Origin: Nannochloropsis salina CCMP1776
Taxonomy: Eukaryota > Sar > Eustigmatophyceae > Eustigmatales > Monodopsidaceae
Direction: 5' to 3'
NCBI GenBank assembly: GCA_004565275.1
Contig: SDOX01000188.1
Location: forward strand, 6,271-27,395
DNA: 21,125 nt
Shown: positions 1-9,075 of the stretch, in pieces
Numbering within the stretch: position 1 is the first letter of the stretch
Layout of the letters: every line of letters begins with the position of its first letter
Notes under the pieces: generated by a model
What the model saw: only the letters and a program-made list of their open reading frames with translations
Databases searched by the model: none
Told to the model about the DNA's origin: nothing
Made by a program: the position numbers and the translations under genes

Positions 1-3000
1 CCCAGAAAGATAATTTTCCCTCCCTCCCTCCCTCCCTCCCTCACCGATGCTCGTGGATATTCTTGTAAGGGGGCTCGCAGGCTGGGTCCATGTATTTCTC
101 CACGTCGATGAAAAAATAACTTTTCTTCAACAGCCGCGACAAGGTGAAGGCGGTGGAGGCAAAGATCCCGGTCTCCATGACGATGTCTAGCAAGCTCCGG
201 CTTCCGGTCTGGTGGTACCGAAGGAGGAAGGGAAGGGGGGAAGGGGAGGGAGAAGACCCTGGCCAGTAGGCAAAACACATGTGGGAAGCTGCCCGCCGGG
301 GGGAGGAGGACGACCGGAGGAGGGAGTGGTAGGTGGCGGCGGCCCAGTTGCCGAGGGAGGGCGGGAGGGAAGCCCGGGAGGGAAGAATGTAGCAGGTCAA
401 GACTTGGCTGGTTTCTTGCCAGAGCCGGTAGAGACAGTAGGCAAGAAGGGAAGTTTCCAGGAGGAGGAAGGTTCCAGGAAATTTCCGCGTGGGGTAGGAA
501 GCCGGGGCGGTGGAGGAAGGCAGCGCCTCCACCGCCTTCCCGCCCTCGGTCCAACCGTCCTCCTCCTCCCCTTCCTCCGGACCCTCTGGATCTGATCCCT
601 GGAATATCGCCCAGAAAAAGGCGTGGCTCTTGGGATCCGCCGCCCCTCTCCCTCCCTTGTCCCTTCGGTCCGCCATGGGCGGTCCGCCCGCCGCAGGAGG
701 TGGCGGGGGATCCCCCCCCCTCTCGTCCTTCCTCAGCACCGCGTCCTTGGTATGACGCCCCTGATTATTCCACCCTTTGGGCCCATATCTTCCCCAACAT
801 CCCCTTGAGGTACCCCGAGCCTGCCCCTGCCCCCGCTGCTCTGGTTGCCGTCGGCGTCGCTGTGCGGCTTGGCTCCGGGACGCGTGCCGAATCACCATGT
901 TGGGCACGTAGACCGCTTGCAAGTGGTTCGCGATCTTCATGTACTTGAGTTCCCGGACTTTTTGTACCAGCTCCCAGAGGGCCCACACGAGGAAGGAGAT
1001 GTAGATGAGGAGGACGCCAATCTGGTCCGGGTGGGGGGGGAGGAAAGGGTTCCGAAAATGGATCCCAGAGACGTGAATGGCAGGTTAAAGCGCGCCGTGC
1101 TCTGTCCACGAACAAGACGCATGCGAAGCCCATTCTTTCGGCCCATGTTAGCGGCCTGAGACGCGTGCTGCGACGCTCTATTTGCCTCCCCCTTTCTTTT
1201 TTCCCCTTCCCCCCCAAGGAAGGACCCGCCTGCCTCCCGTGTGGCCCTTTACCATAGTCCCCCGGATTCTGTACCTGAGGCCACGTCGCCAGCCCTTTGA
1301 TCCCTTCGCTGAGCGTGCACTTCCCCTCCGTCATCTCCTCCCGCAACGGGTTGGTGTAGTAACGTCCCGTTCCTGGATCCCGGGCATTCCCTTGCCAGAA
1401 GGCGTGGCTCACCCACATGTAGTCCCCGCCGTCCGCCGCGCTCTGCCGGACTGTGAGGTCGAAAGGACAGGTGCGGCTGGTGGTTTCATAGGTAGGGGGG
1501 AGGAGGGTGGTGCAAGACTGAGCATCAAGGGCCCAATGCTGGGAGGCCATGATGCCCAACGTGGCCTGGAGCAGGGAAGGGAAGAGGGGAAGGACAGAGA
1601 GCGCGACGAATTGAAAAGTGTAGAAGGTGATTTCATCGTCCAGGTTGGCTTGCCAATAGGACGGGGTCAGGTCACGGGGGAGGGCCGGGCGGAGGGAACG
1701 AGGGAGGCAGCGACAGCAGCAGCAAGCCAAGCAGGAGAAAAAAGCCAGAAGAACCGGACGTAGGAAGGGGGGGCAGATGCCGTTGAGGAGGATGGTCAGG
1801 TAGGGTGTGTTGGAGGCCTCCAGCACGTCGAGGACGACCTGAGGAAGGAGGAAGGGAAACGGGAAGAAAGCAGGGTGAGGGCCGGGAAGGGGAGGGGGGG
1901 GGGCAAGCAATAGGGAGGACTCAGGAGGGAACGACGAGGGAGGATGCATCGGCCACATTACCTCCTTGTGCAGCCAAGCCACGGCTGGGTCCCGCCCGTG
2001 GCATTTCAAGAGTCCTTCGTACTGCTCGTTCAGGACGTCGCGTTCCGCCTGCGTGTACAGGCGGACGTAATTTCGCGCAATTTCGAATCCGATTTGGCGG
2101 GCATCGTAGGATTTCAACAAGGCGGGGTTGAGAGCCGAAGACGCAGAGGGCTTCATGGCGGGAATGGAGGCGGGCTGCTGGGAGGGCGGAATGCCGGAGG
2201 CAGGAAGGGAGGAGGAGGAGGAGGGAGAGGGGGAGGTGGGGGAAGGGGAAGCGGGTTGGAAGCGGAAAGAGATGCGGCGGCCGGTTAAAATCGTTGGATA
2301 GGATAGGGAAGGGGATGACGGGGGTGATGCGATGGCGGTTGAAGGAGGAAGAGTTGAGGGGAAGGGAGCAAGGCCCTGCCCGCTTCCGGTCGGTACGGCG
2401 CCTTGGGCACGGGAAAGGTGCCGGCTGGCTGCGTCGTCGCCGCTACACATGCGTTCGTTGCTTTCTAATGGTAATCCTAGCTGTGATCTGTTGTCTTGAT
2501 GGGAGGGGTGCGCCTCCTCATGGCACGGCCGAGGGGTTGGTCCCGTGTGGCCCCCTCCCGCCTGGCTTCGTCCGAGGGAAGCCAGGGGGGTAGTCGGGTA
2601 TGTACGGGATGAAGGGAGGGCAGACGGGGCCATAATACCACGTGCCGTATTTTGGCGTGGATATCGGACATAAGGGTTCGGGACGCCCGAAGAGAGGCGA
2701 GGAAGATCTTCACTTCCATGGGCATCTCCACTGTGGACCTCGAGTAGTCGCACCGGCGCACACGACGTTTGCTTGCGCAGCAGGTCAGGGTCTATTCTGT
2801 AATGAGGCATTGCTTGTATCTCATTTCGCTCGTCATCGGAAGGGTTCAAGCTATTGCGCTTTATTCCCGGGCGGCTCGTCCCTTTTCTGCTCGCGAAAAG
2901 TCGTGGAAGACCTGGCATGGGTGAGACTGGTGGAGATGGCGGTGACTGTGGGCGGTAGGCAGCATGCTTGTCAGGTCGAGAAAGCTCTACGTCTGTAGAG

Positions 3001-3125
3001 AGTGAAACTGCTATTAGAGGAGAAGGAGTTGGCGAAGTGGGAGGCGGAGAAGGGATGGATGTGTCGTTTGAGCGTGGTTGTGGGAGTGGTCGCGGCGCTT
3101 TTGCTGGCGGCGATTCCCCAGGCAT
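1..3125 (-). CDS. Multi-pass membrane protein of unknown family, 3' end beyond the window
   Basis: Three exons are inferred: 3125-1962 (388 codons), 1838-1275 (188 codons) and 1021-45, with introns 1961-1839 and 1274-1022. Donors GTAATG, GTACAG and GTGAGG and C/T-rich acceptors keep one frame, so over 900 residues lie in the window. I start at the first ATG (3125); the frame also opens at a GTG four codons earlier. The first 330 or so residues are Ser/Pro-rich and probably disordered. A more ordered part follows (SYDARQIGFEIARNYV), then hydrophobic segments: one with a Cys cluster (LACCCCRC), one around FQFVALSVLPLF, one opening exon 3 (IGVLLIYISFLVWALWEL), and weaker ones near 570 and 160. 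A Pro/Gly/Glu-rich loop lies between the helices of exon 3. The exon 3 acceptor was chosen because only that frame continues the membrane helix. I do not recognise the family. The gene is divergent from its right neighbour. Confidence 0.7.
18..42. repeat. CCCT tandem repeat at an intron donor
   Basis: About six CCCT units. On the minus strand, the coding strand of the membrane protein, it reads as GGGA repeats directly after the donor GTGAGG, so this intron begins purine-rich rather than having the tract before its acceptor. Confidence 0.85.
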
Positions 3126-4157
3126 GATGTGTTCCACTCAGCTTTCCTATAACTAAAGATGGTTTGGAGGATAATTGAAAAGACTGAAATGTGCGTCATA
3201 TTGTCTAAAAAGCTCATGAAGCGAAGAATATGAGGCAGTGTGCCTTCGTCCTAGCGGCAAGTCCACCTCTGTCAATTGAAATCAAGAAAGCGCCTTCCGT
3301 CCAGTCACATGAATTATGTAAACCAATTATTATATTATCCAAATCAATCAATTTTTCATCATAATTTGTTGGAGCATAGGTGAATATAAATGTCAAATGC
3401 ACGTAAGAAAACTTTATCGAGGTCTGTGGAGGAGGCCTAAACGGTCGCCTGTCCGTTTAAATTTGAAATGAGCCGTTTCTACAAGTCTTTCTCGATGCCG
3501 CTTCAGCTTTAGGATGCGTTTCACTTCTTCTGCGAATCGAGCTAATACTATTCTTCTCATGCACTTCATGGTACAAAGTCTTCTTGTTTCTTGTTTCACG
3601 CCTTGCTATATTGAAACAGCTGGTGCAGAATGTAGTCCATTCTGCTGCGGCAGTACTTGATTGATTCATCATTTCTTGTGGCTTCCTTTTGATTCGTTTC
3701 GCCCCCAATTTTGCAGGAGATCCCTGAGTTATGACATACCCGTCCTTTCTCGCGAATTTGTGGAGTGGATTCTTTACTGGAGGGAGCAGTCAAGAAAAGC
3801 AGACTGGTGATTCTGTCGCAGATGTCCTGCCCGTCGACTTCAAGGTAGACAGCTTGAGCACGAGCATGACTACAACCCCACAAGGCAGGTTGCAAGGACC
3901 CCCCAACTTGAAAGAAGGGTACGTGACAATGACATCGCGCATAAGAAAGGGAACAGTTTTTTTCAGGAGCCTGACAACTTGACACGATTAACTTCAATCG
4001 CGAAAGATAAAGAGTAAAGCTTGTCACTTTTATACTGTGATATGTTCCTCGTCAAACCACCCGTCACCCTCTCCCTCCTGCCCATTCCTGACTCGCTCAC
4101 AGCAAGAGCCCATTCCTTCGCGAAGCTGCTTCCCCGTGCCTGGATAATCAAGAGCGG
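3126..4157. other. Intergenic region between two divergent genes
   Basis: About 1 kb, less GC-rich than the flanking genes, with an AT-rich core near 3290-3400. It presumably holds both promoters, but I see no convincing core element. A plus-strand frame at 3731-3982 starts with ATG and encodes 83 residues without a recognisable motif; it could be a small gene or chance. A minus-strand frame at 4027-3596 starts with GTG only and I do not support it. Confidence 0.5.
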
Positions 4158-5012
4158 ATGGACGTAGAATCAGGCAAAGACAACCGTCGTTCAACCCTCG
4201 TGAGGCAAGCTCGCTTGCTTGCTCATATGGAAGTGCGAGATGCGGAGGCTTCTGCCTACGTTGCACGTCGAGGCCGTCTGCCTCACCTTCGACAGCGCGC
4301 ACTTCAACGACGTCTAGTTTGCTGCGTCCTCGCCATGCCTTGTCTCTTCCTTGGCTGGATGACCATCCCCTTTGCCGTTTCTACTACCGAAGAGAGCGCT
4401 TACTTAATGACATATCTCTGCACGGGACTGTTTCTGGCAGGCGTAGGTTTTGCAGTCGGGGGTTACGTTGTGGGGGAGTCTTGGAAGCAGGCGATGAGGT
4501 CCATGAGCGAGCAGGAGATGATGGAAAAAATTGAGGCTCGGACACAAGAGATTTTGGCCCAAGAATTGATGACTGAGGAAAAAGAGATGGAGATGGAGGC
4601 TGCAGAGAGGCAAAGGATGGAACGAGAGGAAATGGAGCGAGAGAGAAAGACGATGGAGGAGGAAGAGATTGTACGATCCATTGAGAGGGAGGTGAGAGAG
4701 AGGGAGGAAGGGGGAAAGGGGCTAAAGGCAAGGAGGATGGGAAGCGTGAGTTGCACCGACATCAAGGTGACCGAAAGAGGGTCAACGACAGAGGAAGGAA
4801 AAGAGGAAGGAAAAGAGGGAGAGAAGGAGCGGGAGGGACTTCCAAAGCGGGAGGCAATGGACGCGGCAGAGCTTGATGAAATTGAGGGAGGTACCACGAG
4901 CAAGGATGTTGTAGTCGGGAAGATGAAGGATAGATGGGATGAAGAAAGAATGGAAGAGGTAAGTAGGACATTGGGTATGAGTGAAAGGACATGTGAGCGA
5001 AATACATTCTGA
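4158..5012 (+). CDS. Two-helix membrane protein with a charged coiled coil
   Basis: A single-exon reading frame of 284 residues starting at ATG 4158 and ending TGA. The first 50 residues are basic. Two hydrophobic segments follow, about residues 53-74 (around CLFLGWMTIPFAV) and 82-104 (around TGLFLAGVGFAVGGYVVG), joined by a short loop and so forming a hairpin in a membrane. From about 112 to 187 the chain is almost all Glu, Lys, Arg, Met and Gln with heptad-like spacing, which predicts a long helix or coiled coil. The rest is polar and Glu/Lys-rich. The layout suggests a membrane-anchored scaffold or tether, but that is inference from shape. I recognise no family. It lies about 930 bases upstream of the transporter gene on the same strand. 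Confidence 0.75.
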   Translation: MDVESGKDNRRSTLVRQARLLAHMEVRDAEASAYVARRGRLPHLRQRALQRRLVCCVLAMPCLFLGWMTIPFAVSTTEESAYLMTYLCTGLFLAGVGFAVGGYVVGESWKQAMRSMSEQEMMEKIEARTQEILAQELMTEEKEMEMEAAERQRMEREEMERERKTMEEEEIVRSIEREVREREEGGKGLKARRMGSVSCTDIKVTERGSTTEEGKEEGKEGEKEREGLPKREAMDAAELDEIEGGTTSKDVVVGKMKDRWDEERMEEVSRTLGMSERTCERNTF

Positions 5013-5946
5013 AGGTATTTGAGCCAGAGTAATTATTCATAGGGGACTTTGTCATTATGCGAATAGAAGATATGTAGCGTTTAAAAACGGTGCTTGGGGG
5101 GCACCATGTAGAACAGATAAAAAGAATTGGCTAAGTCCTTCGAATCGTACCGCATAAAGTTAGTTGAAGATGAGAGGACGGGTGCCATGGGAAAGAACAA
5201 ATGAAAAGGAAGGAGATCAGGCGTGACTTCAGTCAACACCTTATTCGCTGAGAGCACGCATTTGGCAGCTTGGTGTTAAGCTGAATGCTCGCGGCAAGTA
5301 AGTTTTTTTGGTCTTCTATGTTGCCGCAAACATGCTGAAACAAGTATTCAACTCCGCCTCTGCCAACCCAAAAGCTAGGACATAATGGCGCACACCACCG
5401 CGCGAATAATCCTATCTGATTCTCCGACAATAAGAGAGCAAAAAAGTCCTTACCATCTCCATTTCGCCTTCAGTATTTATTTTTGCAATAAGGGCGCGTC
5501 GGACATTTTCGGGGGAAGTTCGGGAGAGTCGGCGAAAGCCCACCACACGGTTACAGGGCGGCAAACCTTGCCAAACTTCACATTAGCTTGGAACATCGAA
5601 ACATGCCCACCACTTTGATGAGCTGAGTATCTTGTCGATCAAAACGTGACATGTGTTGATTACCATACGCTACCCCTACATGGGGATGCGTTCACTACAA
5701 GTAAATAAATAGCTAGGTGATGTTTCTCCAGGAGTACGTATGTATGAAGACATGTCGTTGATATCTAAACAATGTCTTACCAAGGCTTATTTTGTTTCAT
5801 TCAATACAAACGGAAATAAAGTTTAATTTGAATCGATATATCAAATCATCCAAAAGCTTTCTCCTGTATCTCTTTGTTTAGATTGCACTTCACGTGGGCG
5901 CAGTGCAGCAGGTAGTGGACGGCTGAAGCGGTTGCTGGTCAGGACG
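5013..5946. other. Intergenic region upstream of the transporter gene
   Basis: AT-richer sequence with no frame I would support; an 83-residue-or-shorter class of chance ORFs only. AT-rich stretches lie near 5690-5720 and 5800-5860. A CACGTG hexamer lies at 5891-5896, about 50 bases before the transporter start, listed separately. Confidence 0.5.
5889..5900. promoter_or_regulatory. G-box-like element before the transporter gene
   Basis: TTCACGTGGGCG contains the palindrome CACGTG, the core bound by bHLH and bZIP factors in many eukaryotes. It ends 46 bases before the proposed start codon. The same 12 bases occur again at 8456-8467. A regulatory role is inference. Confidence 0.25.
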
Positions 5947-8228
5947 ATGGAGGAACCGAGAGGGAAAGAAGTATCGCACGATGCCCCATCAACACCTACT
6001 GCTCAAGCCTCGCCATCTATGGCAAAAGTCATCTTTCTATCTTCCTTTGGCTCTATCTTAGAGTTGATGGATTTTAGGTAAGCTTTTTCCGACCTCAACT
6101 TTTCTGTTATCATTCGCTAGCTTTACATTTTCGATTCAGCACGAGACGTTCAGAGAACTCACAAATGCACATACGAGCGGGGTTTTGAAGAGACAAGAAC
6201 AAACATTACATGCGATGGATCTTGCAGGCAGGGGTACTTCCTAACAAGATGCGTGCATAACCAAGGCATTGCTCCCGGCATGCCCAATATGGACGACACT
6301 TTAACACATCTCCTTTTACTGAAATATAAGGCAACTGCTCCCTGACACCTGCGTTTTGTCTTGACCATCCTCACAGCGCCTACGGCTTTTTTGCCGAAGA
6401 GATCGGCCAGGCATTCTTCCCTCCTTCCACCTCTTCCACAGTTCGGCTCATCCGATCCTTCGCCGTCTTTTCTGGTGCTTTTTTATTCCGTCCAATCGGT
6501 GGCCTTTTTTTCGGGTGGCTGGGAGACACTTACAGCAAGAAACACGCCCTCGTTTTGTCCCTCTCCCTGATGGCCCTGGCCACCACAGGCGTCGGTTTCC
6601 TCCCCCCCTACTCCTCGATTCACATACTTTCTCCTATCCTGCTTACCCTGCTTCGTCTCCTGCAAGGCTTTTCAGTGGGCGGGCAACTCGTTGGCACCAT
6701 GGTTTTCGTCGCACACCATGCCTTCCAGCCCCCTCTACCCCCTCCCTCAAGCTCTTCCTCTGGTTCATCGCCCTTCCGTCCCTCTCCCCCTCCATCCTCC
6801 CTGCAAGGATTCTACGGGGGTATGGTCGTCTTTGCGGGGACGCTCGGCCTCGTTTTTGGCGCCTTCCTCTCTTTTCTCCTCCACCGCTTCCTTCCCCACA
6901 CCTTCCTCCGGACCTGGGGCTTCCGGATCCCTTTTTTGATGGGCGTGGCCGTCGGACCTGCGGCCTACTTCCTCCACCGCGACATCCCCACAGACCTTCG
7001 GGCCAGTACCACCGAAGGCCAGCATCCTGCGGTCGGTTTGGTGGCTCCGTCTGCTCTGCCCCCCACCGGGTCTCCCCACACGGACGCCGGTCCACCGTCG
7101 GGCATTTCCACCCAGGCGGCCCCGAGGGATAAAGACCGAGAGGGCGGGGAGGAAGACGAGAACCCTATCGGAGCCGTTTTTCACGAGCACTTGCTCGAGA
7201 TTGTCCTGGGCATAGGGGTGACAGCCCTGTGGTGCGGAGGTAAGGAGGGGGAATCCCAGGCGGCGCCTTAAGGGTGTATAAACGTCGTCATACATTGAAG
7301 GCCCGACTAAGCGACGCTTTCTATACGCCGCTTCAACTATCTGTCTTTTGCGCTATCCCTCCTTCCCTCCTTTCACAACCCCTTGCCAAGGTGTCTACCA
7401 ATGCTTTATCTGGATGCCCACCTACCTCACCGTGCTGGCCCCGCACGCCCCGGTTCCGGGTACCTTTTCCATCACCACCGCGTGGTTGGTCCTGTTCACC
7501 TGCCTCCTGCCCGTCTCGGGGCATCTGGCCGACCGGTTAGGGTTCTATCCCGTCATGCTCACTGGAGGTAGAGTCCTTGCCCCCCCCCCTCCCCCTCGTT
7601 TTGCTCCCCCTTCCCGTCCAATCTTCTTCCTTAGTTGATGTTCTAGCCCCACCTTGTGTCCTTCCGTGTCCTTGTCCCTTATGCCTCGCCTCTCCTCCCG
7701 CTTCACCGACCCGTGACTTCCCCACCCCCGTCCTCCGTCGCCCCCTTCTTGGGTGCACAGGTCTCATCACCGCCTTGACGGCCTGGCCTACGTTTTTCCT
7801 CCTGCGCCTCGGCCATCCCCTCGCCACCTCCTTCGCGCCAATTTTCTATACTGTGGGCCTCTCTCTCTTCGGCGGCCCCATCCCATATTTCCTCACGGTG
7901 CATGCCACACCCTCCTCCTCCCTCCCTCCCTCCCTCCCCCCCCCATCTCTTCACGTCCGTCTCGATCATCTACAACTTCACCCAAGCCTTGTTCGGGGGA
8001 ACGGTCAGCATCGTGGCCACGGCGCTGGTGAAGACGAACGGGGGCCTTGGGCCCGAATGGCTCTTGATGGGAACGGCCTTGTTGTCCTCCGGGTGCCTGG
8101 TCGTAGGCTGGAGGCCCGCAGGCGTCGTTGCTCGGCGGAAACGGAGAGGACGGAACGCGTGGAAGGCGCTAGTGCTTGCCATGAAGAGCATGACGACCAC
8201 ATGCCATGCGGCGAGGGCGGAGGTTTAG
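5947..8228 (+). CDS. MFS transporter, metabolite:H+ symporter (ProP-like) type
   Basis: A membrane carrier of the MHS branch of the major facilitator superfamily, which moves small metabolites such as organic acids or betaine with protons; the substrate cannot be told. Exons: 5947-6077, 6377-7239, 7391-7567 and 7761-8228. Joins restore family motifs: ILELMDFSAYGFFAEEIG across intron 1 (family: LEWYDFxxYG), LLRLLQGFSVGGQLVG in exon 2, and LWCGGVYQCFIWMPTYLT across intron 2. The loop motif GDTYSKKHAL stands where most members have GDRxGRK. A Ser/Pro-rich insert sits in the loop after the SVGGQLVG helix, and the central loop after the sixth helix is long and polar. In exon 4 the frame changes between PIPYFLTVHAT and SVSIIYNFTQALFGG, inside a CCCT tract ending in nine C (7911-7954). 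No AG acceptor is present there, so this is probably a homopolymer or repeat-length error, or a lost piece of intron, rather than a dead gene. Length near 540 residues, longer than the usual 430-450. Confidence 0.85.
7911..7954. repeat. CCT/CCCT tract ending in a C run, inside the transporter gene
   Basis: CCTCCTCCTC followed by CCCT units and a run of nine C. The transporter reading frame changes across this tract. It is either in-frame coding for a Pro/Ser loop with a length error or the remains of an intron. Confidence 0.8.
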
Positions 8229-9075
8229 TTGGGTAAAAAATAGGCGGGGGGAAAGGTGTGATGAAGGTGTCGCCACCGGACAAGCTTGCTCTTTACATCT
8301 AATGTATATGTATGAGCAATAAGCGTGCAGGGTTTTGCTTCTTGCGTGCGCTTTCAAAAAATTAAATAAACATGAATAGAAGCCTGCCTTTTTGTCATCG
8401 GTTGGGCTGAATGGGGCCGACGGGATCATAATTTGTATCGATTCGCTTGTGACGGTTCACGTGGGCGATGGCCTCCTAGGAGATAGCTCGCCGGGCATGG
8501 ACTCAAGCTGCCCCAACCGAGCATGGCAAGGGAGGCAACAACAGCAATGCTGTCAGGTGGTTTAGCTTTAAATTCGTTCCTTCTTTCCACAGGGGACACA
8601 TACTCACAGAATGACTACGACTTTAAATTTCTCAACAACCCCCCCCTCTTTTCCTTCCCGCACACGATACCATGGCCGTCGACTCTTAATTGGTTTTCGA
8701 GTTTCCCCCACGCGTTTCATTGCACTGCGCTTTCATGCTGCTTCTCCCTCTGACCCTCCCCAGCCCTCCCGGATTTCCGCCTTCTTTGCATATATGTGGA
8801 TCGCAGTATTTATTAATATATATATTGTGCCGGTGGCTGGCCTGGTGCTTTGGAAATTTTACCTTTTTATATCGTCCTCCTCCGTCCCTCCCGCCACCGA
8901 GACGGCTGGGCCCCCGTGTTGTCCCCACATCCGGGTACCCTCGGAGGACTCTCCTGGGAGTTAACAGTGTAGCTTCGCCCCGGGAGGATGCTACAAGACT
9001 TGTCTTCCCCCATCGCGGATGCCACCGGAGCTTCTGCCGCCTGCTCGCATTTGCCGCTTGCACTGACTTTGCCTC
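8229..9075. other. Region between the ends of two convergent genes
   Basis: The transporter (plus) and the HDAC-like gene (minus) both end here. The stretch is mixed in composition, with an AT-rich patch at 8805-8830 (alternating TA) and C/T-rich patches. I support no gene in it. A frame at 8690-9412 on the plus strand is Pro/Ser-rich and is largely the shadow of the HDAC-like gene. Confidence 0.5.
8456..8467. promoter_or_regulatory. Second copy of the TTCACGTGGGCG element
   Basis: Exact 12-base match to 5889-5900, about 230 bases after the transporter stop codon. Its role is unknown; it may be chance, as CACGTG occurs elsewhere in the window. Confidence 0.15.

Noticed and set aside
937-1146. 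Alternative third exon of the membrane-protein gene starting after the CTCAG near 1160
   Set aside because: It would continue in a frame that soon stops and would lose the membrane helix that the 1021 acceptor preserves.
845-1763. Plus-strand frames across the membrane-protein gene
   Set aside because: They lie opposite good coding exons, have Arg/Gly-rich translations without motifs and are best explained as shadows.
3596-4027. 143-codon minus-strand frame between the divergent genes
   Set aside because: It begins at GTG with no supported ATG and shows no domain.
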